64,000 bases of DNA. It comes from Agapanthus africanus (lineage: Eukaryota > Streptophyta > Magnoliopsida > Asparagales > Amaryllidaceae). Position 1 is the first letter of the stretch; each line of letters opens with the position of its first letter. Positions 31,959 to 44,800 of the stretch are shown one piece after another. The position numbers and the translations under genes were made by a program. The stretch lies in assembly GCA_030015575.1 (NCBI GenBank), contig CM057339.1:778798809-778862808 (forward strand). The letters run 5' to 3'. Under the pieces are notes generated by a model. That model searched no databases and was not told where the DNA came from. It saw nothing but the letters and a program-made list of their open reading frames with translations.

Positions 31959-34900
31959 CTAAAGCCAATTATTGGCGTATCTCATACCCAACATCTCAAA
32001 AAGTCGCTCATGCTGCGGTAGAGGGAGGGCCTTGGTCAGTGGATCCGCGGTGTTATCTTTTGTATCTACTCTCCGAATCTCGATCTCGCGGTGATCAACT
32101 ATCTTCCGGATCAGATGATATCGCCTGAGGATGTGTCTGGATCACTGATGGGACATGGGCTCTTTGGCCAATGCCATAGCCCCATTATTATCACAATACA
32201 ATGGTATTGGATCAATAATGGTCGGAACTACTCCTAGCTCCGAGATGAACTTCCTCATCCAGACGGCTTTCTTGGCAGCATCATTTGCAGCAATATACCC
32301 AGCTTCCATCGTGGAGTCTGCAATGGTATCCTGTTTGGAACTCTTCCAACACACCGCCCCTCTATTAAGGGTAAAGACAAACCCTGAGATAGATTTGCTG
32401 TCATCCTTATCACTCTGGAAGCTCGAATCGGTAAAGGCCTCCATTTGGAGATCTCCATTAGTCCTTCGCAAGTATTTAAGAATGTTCTTCACAGCTGTCC
32501 AATGATTCTCTCCTGGGTTGGATTGATATTTGTTTACTACACCCAGTGCATAAGCTATATCAGGGCGTGTACATAACATCACATACATTATAGATCCTAC
32601 AGCAGAAGCATAGGGTATAATGCTCATGCGAGCTCTCTCTTCATCAGTCTTTGGGCAAAAGTCCTTGGAGAGAGTGACTCCATGGCTAGCGGGTAAGGCA
32701 CCCCGCTTGGAGTCTTCCATACTAAACCTCTTTAGGATGGTGTTAATGTACCTAGTTTGGGACAATCCTAACAACCTTTTAGATCTATCCCTATAGATCT
32801 TCATGCCCAATATGTACGAGGTATCACCTAGGTCCTTCATGGAGAACCTTTGTGATAAGAACAGTTTGACCGATTGTAGCATAGGAACGTCGTTTCCTAT
32901 CCGAAGAATGTCATCCACATACAATACGAGGAATGTGACAGTACTTCCTACAATCTTCTTATAAACACAAGGTTCATCTGGATTTTTGACGAAGTCAAAC
33001 TCTTTGATAACATTATCAAAATAGATGTTCCAACTCCGTGATACCTGCTTTAATCCATAAATGGATTTAAGCAACCTACATGCTTTCCCGCTGCTCCCAC
33101 TATCAATGAAGCCCTTTGGCTGATCTATATAAACGCATTCTTCTAAATCACCATTTAGAAAAACAGTTTTAACATTCATCTTCCAGATTTCATAGTCGTA
33201 GTGAGCAAAAATTGCAAGTAGGATCCGAATGGATTTAAGCATGGCTACAGGAGAAAAGGTTTCATCATAGTCCAGTCCTGGTCTTTGTCGAAATCCTTTC
33301 GCCACAAGCCTTGCCTTATAGGTCTCCACCTGCCCATCTACACCGATCTTTCTCTTAAAGATCCATTTGCACCCTACGGGTTTTACCCCAGAGGGTACAA
33401 CATCCAAAGTCCATACTTTGTTGGTGTATATAGACTCCATTTCGTAACTCATGGCAATCAGCCATTTCACAGAATCACCACTCGTGATAGCTTGCTGAAA
33501 ACTGGTAGGATCATCATCATCCATGATGCAATTTTCTCCATCACCATCAACGAGAAAACCGTAGTATCTCTCCGGTGGGCGAGAAGTCCTACCAGATCTA
33601 CGGAGTGGCTGATGTTCATTAGGTTCTATTGTAACATCAGGTTCAACCAAGTCGTCATTTGTAACTTGTGTCTCTAGAACCTCTTCTAGATCTACCATAT
33701 TGCCATCAATATCATTTGGAAAAATCTCATTTTCTAAAAACGCGGCATTTCGAGAAACAAACACCCTTTGTTCCTCCTTGTGGTAGAAAAGATATCCATA
33801 TGAATCTTTTGGATATCCCATAAATACACACTTGACTGATCGTGTCTCGAGTTTGTTCGGATTCTGCTTTTTGACAAAAACCGGACAACCCCAAATCTTA
33901 ACTCGCTTAAGAGACGGTCTCTTCCCATACCATATCTCATATGGAGTGATAGACACGGTCTTGGTTGGAACCCTGTCCAACAGAAAAGCTGCAGTCTCCA
34001 ATGCATGCCCCCAAAAGGAGAGGGGCAACTCAGCATCACTCATCATGGATCGTACCATATCTAATAGGGTTCGATTCCGCCACTCTGACACACCGTTGTG
34101 CTGTGGTGTGTAAGGGGGAGTGAGCTGAGAGAGAATCCCATTCTCTTTTAGGAAGTTCGAAAACTCTGTACTAAGATACTCTCCACCCCGATCTGATTGA
34201 AGTATTTTGATGCTCATTCCAGTTTGTTTTTCTACTTCAAGTTTGTACTCCTCGAATTTCTCGAAAGCTTCAGACTTATGCTTTATTAAAAACACATGAC
34301 CGAATCTTGAGAAATCATCAGTAAAAGTTATGAAGTAAGAAAAACCTCCTCTCGCATGTGTAGACATTGGCCTACATACATCACTATGTATGAGGCCCAA
34401 GAGCTCAGTAGCTCTTTCTCTGTGTTCAGTAAACGGAGTTTTGGTCATTTTCCCTTTGATACAAGACTGAAAAGTCGCATAAGATTTATACTCAAAAGGA
34501 TTTAAATATCCATCTTTATGAAACTTGTTTAGTCTTGTTTCATTAATATAACCAAGTCTACAATACCAAAGAAAAGCTTCATTTATGTCTGAAAATTTTC
34601 CTTTGTTTGTGTGTTGTATGTTGAAAACTGTGTGTTGATTAAGGACGTATATCCCGTTATTAAGTGTACCACAACCAATCAACTCTTGATTCAGTTTAAT
34701 GTTCATAACATTATGCTGCAATACAAAATGATATTCTTCATTGTCCAACAAAGAAACAGATATTATATTACAAATCATGCTTGGTACAAAATAACATGGG
34801 TTCAAAACCAATATACAACCCGATGGCAACCCTAGGTGATACTCTCCCACTGAAACTGCATGTACATTGGAACCATTTCCAACTCGGAGAGTATGATCAC

Positions 34901-35057
34901 CGGTCTTCAAAACTCTGCTATTTCTCAACCCCTGCACAGAATTGCAGATATGAGAACCCGAACCAGTATCCAATACCCAGGAAGCAGAGTTTATAGAAAA
35001 ACAGTTTTCAGTTACGAACACACCTGAAGCTGAAACATCACCATGCTTCCTTTTCAT
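31959..35057 (-). pseudogene. pol: Ty1/copia pol (copia-1): protease, integrase, RT, RNase H
   Basis: Open from 35057 to a TGA at 32142-32144; the frame continues after it to a natural end at 31959 just before the polypurine tract. Order protease, integrase, RT, RNase H is the copia order. Protease shows WVLDTGSGSHIC; integrase core shows HSDV, SDRGGEY and NGVSEWRNRTL; RT shows CKWIFKRK and YVDDIL; RNase H shows FTDSSF, STMEAGYIA and YCDNNGAM. The integrase zinc finger is damaged: both expected His are Tyr (LWYCRLGYINE) and one Cys is missing (FQSCIKGKM). From memory it is closest to the Angela/Tork side of plant copia; not certain. Confidence 0.9.
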
Positions 35058-35059
35058 GA

Positions 35060-35860
35060 GACCAAGGTACTCAGTACAGTTCCGCTTCCAGTGCCCCGTC
35101 TTCTTACAATAGAAACATTTTCCTTTTTCCGACTCCGCAGCTTTGGATTTGTCTTTCCCCTTTGCCTACTTGATTCCACTTCTCGGCTTGGTGGATTTCT
35201 TCTTGTTCTTTCCCTTGGCCTTGGCTTTTGGGATGGAAGAGGAAGATTGTCCAACAAGCAGAGAGGGAGACTTCGATTTAAGTGTGCTCTCCGCATTTCT
35301 CAACATATTGAGAAGTTCGGGTAGTGACTTCTTCATGTTATGCATGTTGAAGTCACTATGAAAGAAGCAAAGGCAGAGGGAAGAGACTGTAGAACAATAT
35401 TCGTATATTGCTCGTTATCCATTGTCCATCCGAGGCCCTCAAGCTATTCAATAAGAGCTATCATCTTTAAAACATGATCGCCTACCGATGTGCCAGGAGC
35501 CATCCGCATCTGAAACAGCTTTTGAGACGCTTCATATCGTAGGATACGAGATTGCTCTCCATACAACTTCTTTGTATGGAGAAAGATGGATTGAACATCC
35601 ATCTCCTCGTGCTGCTTTTGATGTGTATTGTCCATCGATGCAAGCGCGAGGCATTTGGCGGTAGCACAGTTAATATCCCACGTTTTGCGGATCTCCCTAT
35701 CCACAACAGAAGATTCAGGGTTTGGTTTGGGCGGGGCTGAGGCAGTGAGGACATATGATACTTTATCATATGTGAGAGCAATGTTAATATTCCTCAACCG
35801 GTCTTTATAGTTCGGTCCGGTAAGCTTATTTTTCTCTAACAGTAGCTTAAGTCCAGTCAT
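35060..35860 (-). pseudogene. gag: copia-1 gag, two stops and a frameshift
   Basis: Starts MTGLKLLLEKNKLTGPNYKD, typical of copia Gag. Broken by TAG at 35444-35446, a one-base loss near 35355, and TAG at 35166-35168. The CCHC knuckle (CFYCKKTGHWKRNC) is still readable at about 35090-35130, and gag leads in the same direction into pol. The element cannot make its own Gag. Confidence 0.85.
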
Positions 35861-35869
35861 GGTTATCTG

Positions 35870-38523
35870 ACATTAGGAGAGAGAAAAGAATACACTTAGC
35901 GAAAGCTCTTGCAAAGATCAGATTGGTTATTTAATCTTATCTAATCGATATCTCCCACTACTTTTATCAAATTTTCCTTCAAATCTTAAAAGGAAAAAAT
36001 TAGCCAGGAGTAATTACATTCTACAACTTCACTAACCGTTCAGCCAGGCCAGTGCCGGTACTTCTGAGGGAGGTTCCCTGTGCTTTCGCACGGACCTAAT
36101 TAAAATAAACCTCATTTTCCTAGAGGCGTAGCCCCGTTGACACCTTTCTAGACACCTAATGAGTTAGCTAATTGTAAAGTCCAAAACTCTCCCGGGAGCA
36201 ACTATTGCTCACAGTGGGATCGGGATCCTACTATCATATAGAAGGTATGCAATCTCATTGTAAATTTCAACTCTTGAAACTCTAGATATGGTTTTTACCC
36301 CTAGTAACTTATGACCTTGACTATAATCAACATATCATAAGTACTAGTCAAGTTCTACCCGCCATTTCATGATTAATTAAACCCACTTACATGACCCTTG
36401 ACTATAATCAACATAATCATATGAATGTCCTAATTAATCGCATCATATGCTATGTAGGAAGACATCACTTAGCTATCGTACACTACGTCTTGACTATAAT
36501 CAACATACGCAGCACGAATACTAAGTACTCTACTTCCTAAAATGACGGAGGGTTGCGAATAGTTTTAAGAAAACTTTTAACGCTTTTAACTTGACATCAT
36601 TGTAGAATCCAATGGTTTTAAAAGGAGTGTCTCAAGCTTCGCAATTTGAAAACTCGTTTTTTCACAAAAAGCCGAGTAGGCTTCAAATCTGATTCTACAA
36701 TATCTTTTTAGGTTTCTTTTGTCTACATTAATCTTATTAATGTAGTCCCATCATTTAAGTACTTAAGCCATTATAGAAAAGAAACAAAAATAGAACGTAA
36801 GCTTATGCCATCCGCATTCGCCACAATGTCCCGTTATGTACCGTTAGGTTACTTAACTAACGGCATAGCGGGGCGGGACTAGCGCGGATGCAAAATATAA
36901 ACAATTTTTATTATATATCATATATATAATACATCATTCGTCTCAGCATATAAAGTGATCACATTACAGAATATCAACAGCAGAAGCACATATATGAAAA
37001 TACAGGATATACTAGGAGGTCTGTATTTTGTATTTAGCCAACAATAGAAAATACGGATTCCACGGTCGCGATGAATAGCCAAGCCCACACCCCTAGACCC
37101 CTACGAGAGCAGCAAGTGACCCTACCAATTCTAGAGTTTAGGAGACCCGGTCTTGACTCCTCGAGATGGCCTCCCACTGAACCCTAGAACCCGGTCATTT
37201 GTGCTCCTCTCCTTGGGTCTATCCTAATGCGGAAAAGTAAATAATATACAACAATGGTGACATCATCCTCAACCCGGAAGTGCCCCAATAAAAGAATATT
37301 ACATACAATTAATTTTACATGAATGAAAAGAAAAACTCTCATCTCACATAAACCCCCCGGCCATTCATTCACGACGATCTTGTACATCATATCTCAGTAA
37401 CACATAATATCACATATTATCAATGTAAGTATGCGTACCCCAATTGTCGTTGATGTATTGCAACGAAACCGGCGATACACCACATAGTACACTTACGGTC
37501 GCAGAAAAGAAAATGAAAAACTATAACAATTGGAATCAACACTGCCTTTAGACATCATAAACCCGGAATATCACATATTCAGGATTTCATGCCTAACAAT
37601 GCAAATCTTATATTTAGGTCTCAATTATGAAAACACCTTTTCAAAAGAAGTCGGATAATTCAATAAGATTCCCGATTCTACCGAAGCCAAAATATTAGAT
37701 TTACACGCAACTAATTACTTTTCACAAAACTAATTAGTGTATATTCCAATTATTGTATCACATCACAAATATCTAGACAATGTGAAACGTTTCGATCGAG
37801 TCAACAAACACCCACAGATTGCCCCGAGAGCTCAACACTTGAGCAAAATTAAAATACCCAAAACGTGCCACAGTGTCTATGGACCAATCGTAGAAGGGTC
37901 AACCCTTGCTTCACCTATGACGCCACAGGACTACGGCAAACCCTAAGGTTTAGCCTTGGTTCCATGGTCATAGAATCGAGTAAGGGTTTTGTTCCTCTAG
38001 AGGGTCCATAGGGTTACTTGCATGAACATTCAAATATATTTAACTTAGGAAAATTCCAACACTTGGAAATTTTCAGCGAGGGTAATGGGGGGTGATTAAT
38101 GTTCGCTCGAATTTTTAAATATCGTCCAAGTTACCAATACAATGTTAAAATTACGACTACAAAATACTCCGAATAAGCCCCAAAGAAAAATTAGCATCAC
38201 ATGAAATTTTGGCCTAAACAAACAACACCTGAAACCCCAAAATCTATAGACCAGAGCACAGGAAAAAATCGAGGCGATTCTGGGCACAAATGGCCGGCCT
38301 CACTGGTTTTTGAGGGGATGTGCTCGGGTGAAATCCGAGGGAATTACCTCAATTTTGTTCTGTGCTCTCAGTGCATCACATGCAAGCTTCTGCAGTTGTT
38401 TAAAAATTTTTTCGAGCCCATTTTAAAATCGACAGAGAGCTAAATTTCAGGGTTGTAGATATTGTTAATTCGGAGCTGTTTCGGTTTCGTAATTAATCTA
38501 ACATCGTCTAAGTTTCTAACTTA
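35870..38523 (-). other. copia-1 leader between primer site and gag
   Basis: About 2.65 kb without a gene, unusually long for a copia leader. Contains three copies of CTTGACTATAATCAACATA-like sequence (about 36315, 36395, 36488) spaced 80-95 bp. The decayed copia-2 has three equivalents (about 44711, 44802, 44890), so the repeats are an old feature of the family. No ORF with protein-like features. Confidence 0.7.
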
Positions 38524-38535
38524 GCTCTGATACCA
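38524..38535 (-). other. copia-1 primer binding site, Met tRNA
   Basis: TGGTATCAGAGC on the minus strand, three bases from the 5' LTR end. It fixes the orientation and shows the right-hand LTR is the 5' LTR. Confidence 0.9.
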
Positions 38536-38538
38536 CTA

Positions 38539-40553
38539 TAGGGATTCTCTAGCACCATCCTAGGTTTAGGGTTGCATCACACATGCTATAAAAAAAATTT
38601 AGAGGGTGCTAAACAATTCCAACCATGAATCGAACTAGAAAAATAGAGTAACAAATAATAGTATCACATACTATATAGTGTCTAACACTAAGTGGGGAGA
38701 AAATACAACCTTTGTAGACCTCCTCCTTGACTCCTTGGATCGAATGGGGTTTGAACCGGTTGGCTTGTGTCCTTCCAAGTCCACGATGATCCACCACGAA
38801 GTCCCTTTGCTCAAGCTCCAAGCTTTACTTGATCAAGGATGAAGATGAAGCAAACACTCCACACTAGTGGGCTAGACTAAAGTAGAATGGTGATGTGGGT
38901 TTGAATCTCACTTAAAAACCTTTTCTTTTTAATTTCTTCTCTTTCTTTTTAAACCCTAGAGAGCTTTGAGGAGTGAGAGGAAGAAGGAGATGGCTCAAGC
39001 TTGACTCAAGAGAATTATGAATAACTCTAACTAAACTCAAGAGAGTAAGTGAGAGTCATGCCATGCTAAACTATGGTTAAAAAATATCTAGATATTTTGT
39101 AACTTGAGTTTAAGCAAAACCATGGGCTAAAACCATGGGTAATTAAACCATGGTATTAATCCCATTTTTGCTTTTATCAAATAATCAAAATATCTAAATA
39201 TGTAACCATGTAAGTCTTGCATTGCCACCACCAATGTATCATCAACCATGACACATGTATGCTTGCATGTGTGCATCCATATCAACATATACATACATTC
39301 ATGCATGCATCATAAAGAAATTGGTTTTAATAAATGAGCTAATGGATTTAATATTAAATCAATACTTGATTTAATAACCCAGTCATATCACATACGACCC
39401 GTCCAATAGTAAACACCCATTAAAATACGGTATCCAATACACGCATTTAATCGAGCTCCCGCGCATATCTCATATGCACTCCACTTCGTTTCGCCTGAGC
39501 TAGGAGACCCCTTTGTGGGACTCTAAGACTCGTCAATACGCTAGCAATAGGCAGTGATCACATCACATGCCCACAAACTGTCAGTGGCACAAGCTGTACG
39601 TAACGACTCCCAGGTATTGAGTGATCAGAAGAAACACAAGCAAACCTGCTAAAACTCCTATCGAGCCAACTGGCAACACTTACTGTACAGTCCGGTCTCT
39701 TCGTCAAATATGCTGCATATGTGAGTCTAGGGATGGTATCGTCGACCCCAATAACCCAATAAGTCATGCCGGTATATGGCTTATAACAGATCGAGAAACT
39801 ACTGATAACACTTATCAGTAAATCTCAGCAGCCTTGGCCAGGGACTTCCTGCTATAGCCAATAGTACATAGTGCAACATCAACCCCCAATACCGGGAGAG
39901 ACGAAACCCTTCCTATCGTTCATTGCCTCCATGTGCCTCGGGACTGTACCCAAAATCCACCTGTTTGCATGACTCAGTAGAGCCGTGGTAGGGTGGAGAT
40001 CAAAGTACAGTGGGAGGACACACAAGACTCTATGACGACCTCGGGTCTACAGACTAACATGTACCAGTGTTACCTGAGAACCTCTATCCGACGATAGATA
40101 TAATACCATATAGGAGTTCTCGGCGAGTCCGTTCAGTGTACCCAGTCTCACTGAACACTCGTATACGATCTTTGGTGTTACCACACTAATGGATATGGGA
40201 TTATCCATTGCCCATCATATGGGACAAGTAACGTATCCGCTAGTCTACTCTGGTGATATCGATGCCCAGTCTCGATACACCCACGACTAGGAACATTTCA
40301 AGGACATGCTCATAAACTACACATGTTCTACTAGTATGATTCACATCATAATCTCAGTAGTCAAGCATATCCTAAGGGCTATATCAACATGTACCAAATG
40401 AATGAAAGCATGATCAAATGAACATGTCAAGATAAAAGTGCAACCAGATAGCATACTATCATGTTGAGCAAGAATGTCCTCTGAATACACACACACACAT
40501 ACCGGTACATACACTATCATATAATGGCCTCTAGGGCATATATATATCCAACA
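38539..40553 (-). mobile_element. copia-1 5' LTR
   Basis: About 2.0 kb, minus-strand start TGTTGGATAT, end at GAGAATCCCTA next to the primer site, so it closes with TA rather than the usual CA. The relative at 46569 has the same end, so this is a family trait, not a mutation. Contains the same (CA)n region as the other LTR (about 40486). Right flank ATTGG at 40554 would be the target duplication; its partner is lost. Confidence 0.85.
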
Positions 40554-41849
40554 ATTGGTTGCGAGGGTGCTATACGCCATCCGTCCAACTTCCCCCGTAG
40601 ATATAAATCTACTTACCGACGTGTCGAATCAATCGAAATCCACAATCGCTTTGCCCATCCTTGCCGTCTCGGAAATCTTCGCGATCGTACTTATAATCAC
40701 AATTATGACGCAACAGCGTAAATATCAAATAAAAAACGATACAATGAGCTAAGCGCACATAGATTAGAATCTATAGCTCACTTACCCTAAATACGACAAA
40801 TACCCCCGACGTCAACGTATGGACATCGAACAATCAAGTCGAGGTATAGAAATACGAAAAATCAAGTTTTAACTATCGAAAATATTGCCAAAATCATACT
40901 AAAACACTCATAAATTTCTCTATATGTAATCTGGGACAAAACAAATAATACAATAGCCTAATTACTACCAAATGAAGCTACAAAACAAAATTCAAAACCC
41001 AAATCATTAGGAAAACCGTCGGTAGCGGGGTTTTAGGATTTTCTGGCGGTTTTATCATGGAGTTAAGGGCTTGGGCTTCTAGGGCAGTCTTCTACTGGTC
41101 TCATCATCTCACTGTAATGTTAGTTTATCTTATAGATAGCTCTATTAGTTACAGATTCAATTTGATCATCACAATCTTAACAAGAATCCTGTTTTATGAT
41201 ATTTGAACTAAGAAAACTAATATTTGACACTAGGAAACTTGAAAAACGATGATTGTTACCTATAAGGATTAGGCACAAGGAATTTCCAGTTCATAAAGTA
41301 GTTGCTTGAGGCTTTCTTGAGTTGGCAGTGGCTTTAGCTTTGAAGATTTGAGTAATTTGCATGAAGAACTCATCACATACATTGTGCTATTGTGAGGGGA
41401 TTCCAAAATTTGAGATGAAGGAGTAAAGGAGTTGATATGATCAGTTGAGAGTGATAAGCTCATGAGAATAATGATTTTGAGGGAAGGAGGAGGTGTAGAG
41501 AATGGGGTAGAGCAAGTAGGAGGTGGAGAGAGGTGAGGGTGCATGTGAGGTATGACGAGCATGAAAGTTTGTTTCTAGCCTAACATATAACACAACCCTC
41601 AAAACAAATAAAAAACCTTCTATAAATATTTATCATTACACTTAAATACCACAATCTTCACCAAAATATCATATCATGTTAAAAACAAAATACTTATCAT
41701 TTTTAGGATATCACACATTTTCCCAAAATAGCTACATTTTTATGGATGCTAATCCGAAACAAAAAATACAGACACAATATTACTTTCGTAAACTCATAAT
41801 ATCTATATTTAAATTATAAATTAATATCTATAATTTTCAAAATGTTACA
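40554..41849 (-). mobile_element. old inverted Tekay-like LTR fragment
   Basis: Reverse complement resembles the Tekay LTR: CCCCCGTAGAT and CGCTTTGCCC followed by TCTCGGAAATCTTCGCG align to the region near 20210-20300 read backwards. Its right end, TGTAACATTTTG on the minus strand, looks like an LTR start. Strongly diverged. Lies between copia-1 and the remains of copia-2. No gene seen; a 97-codon minus ORF at 41269-41562 has no recognisable features. Confidence 0.6.
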
Positions 41850-44800
41850 TTGGGACACTTTCCAAATCTAGATCTATCGACATATATTCTTCTTACCAGG
41901 TTCATCTATTGAAGTTAAACACATTGACTATCACATCAAAATAGATAATCCATCTCCGCTATGTCTGTTTTAGTTTACAAATAGATATAAACAACTTGCA
42001 TACCTTCCACTGCTTCTACCGACTACGATAACCCTCTGACAAAGTTATATACACGTGCACTTATAAAGTTCCATTTAGAAAGACGTTATAATCATCCACC
42101 TGCCAGATCTCATAGTCATAGAAAAATAGTAGTGGCAAGTTATATCTGTATGGACTTTAGCACAGACACCGAAGAAAAAATTTCATCGCAATCCACAGCG
42201 GGTATTTGATTAAAACCTTTTGCTACCAGTCTAGCCTTATTAGGTTATTACCATTCTACCTGCACTGATCTCGAAAGATCTACTTGCTTCTAATGAATTT
42301 TACCTATTTAGGAGCATCCAGCAAAATCAAAAATCCATAATTTGCTGGAGTGCGTAGAGTCCAACTTGGATATAATGCAGCCATCATGAAGTCACCACTT
42401 CCCATGACCTGCTGATAATTAGTAGGGCCAACATCACTATGATGCTGACCTCCTTGTCACCGTTTACGAGGAAATTGAAGTATCTCTCGGGTGGCTGAGG
42501 TCACATACTAAATATGTGGAGTGGCTATGGTTTGTCAGTTCCAATTGAATCTATAGGTTCTACTAAATTTTTATTAACCGTTTGTGGTTATGGAATCACT
42601 TTCAGTTCTACCATACACCCACTAGTTTTTTTTGCAAAAAAAATCCTTTTATAAAAAGGTAGCGAGTCAAGGACAATGCAACTATTGATCTTGAAAATGG
42701 TAGAAGTCAATCTCTTGCGAATGCTTGGGACACCCCACAAACTGCCATTATTAAAGCATGCCTTGAGTTCATCCGGATTATACTTTTAAACAAAAACTGG
42801 ATAACTCCATATCTTATCATCCTCAAGATATGCTACCATTCAATATCCATATAGAATCTAAGGCACTAATTTAGATGGAACCATATTCAATTGGCATGCA
42901 TTTGTTTTCAGTGCATATGGAAAAAGACTATACAATATTACTTATCAAAGAGCGCACCCACGGATGAGTAACTTGAGAGAGAATCAAGTTCTCAGTATTA
43001 CTACGATGGAATACCTAGCATAAGTATCTACATTTTCGATTACTTCGACGAATCTTAATACTTCCAATGTATGGTTCTTTACTTTATTCTTATCCTATGA
43101 ACTTTTCAAAATCTTTGGACCTTGCATTTCAACGAACGCATGTCTAAAATCAGAGAACTCATAGGTAGAACAGAATGAAATAAGAGTACCAACCCCTTGT
43201 CCATAAGGACACTAGACAATTTACATTACCATATTTAAGTTCTAAGAGTGTACTAACTCAAAATCCGTGTGCTGTAAGTTGAGAACTGCATTTTGGTTAA
43301 GAATGTCTATTCTGTTATTCATAGCACCTTACATTATCCTCAACTGATAAAGGTAAATGTTTAGAACACAATTTTCAAAAACTATATCCTACTTTATAAA
43401 ATAAAGATACGTATATATCAGTTTTGAAAAATAGTACACAATAACGGTTATTCAAAACCAAATATTTGCCATTAGGCAAAACCAGGTGATTTAATCCCAT
43501 ATTACCAATTGCTACGAATTCCGATATTAAGGATCAAATCATCCATTTCCCAATATTCTACTCCTTCTCAGCATATGTAACATCATACAAATATGGGATT
43601 CAAATCCGGTATACATACACCTAGAAGTTAGAATTAATTGAGAAACAGTTTTCAATTACAACCACACATGAAAACTAAAACATCAAAAATGTTTCAAGAG
43701 GGTGGCCGGGTATTCCTAGTAATACCTCTTCCACGGCCCAGATTCATGACACCAATTGCAATTTCCTTTCCTATCACTTCAACCCTTTTATATGTCTCTA
43801 CATTTTTACCTTCTGTACACCATACTTATGCTAGTTGGTTTTCTTCCTTTCCTAACTTTCAGCACCAGCCTAAGGTATAGAAGAAGACTATCCAACATGC
43901 ATAACTGGTGTACACTCTTAATACAAGGAGCTCTCAACTCTAGAGATGGTAAAGGGAAGAGACAACAAAATTATACAATTCAATTTCTTAAGAACCCGTG
44001 ACCATCCTCGGACTGAAATAAATTTCTTCGAATTTGTATGTAACTATACGAGATGGCCTTTTCAAGTAATATAGATCTTCGTGATACAAAGTGTTCTGGA
44101 GAAGGCAAAGGGGAAGTAGGAGCAACATAGATATATGAGATTTTGTCGTGAATCATGATATTCCAAAGCCAGATGGTAAAAAGGTTCGGTCAACTTGGTT
44201 TACGAGTTTTAGTTTAAGACCAGTCATGGTCGCAAACCAGAGAGAGAAAGAAATACTCAGTATGCACTCTATCAAGATTAGATTGGTTAACTAATTTATC
44301 TAATCATGATGGCTCCCACCGTTTCCTTGAATTCTCCATCAAACCCTAAAAGGAAAATTAGTTGGGATCATGTATACTTTACAAGTTCGCTAACTGTTCC
44401 GCTAGGCCAGTGTTGGTATTCCGAGGGAGGTCCCTCGTGCTTTCGTACGGACCCAATTAAAAAATCCCGTTTCTACAGAGGCATAACCCCGTTAGCATCT
44501 TTCTCGACACCTATTGGGTTAGCTAGTTGCGAAGTATAAATCTCCTGGGAGTAATACCTATTTATCAGTGGGAATCAAGACCTAACTATCATCGTGTGAT
44601 AATCTTGATGAAAACCAACCAAAATTACCACACTCCAGAAGGTATGCGTAAACTTGGCAAGTTTACCTTATATTTGAAACTCCCAATATGGTTTTTACCC
44701 CTAACGCTTATGACCTTGACGTAGGCCAACATATCATAAGTCGTTAGTCAAGTTCAACCCGTCATTGTTCTGGATTAATTTAGACCCACCTGTATAAGTT

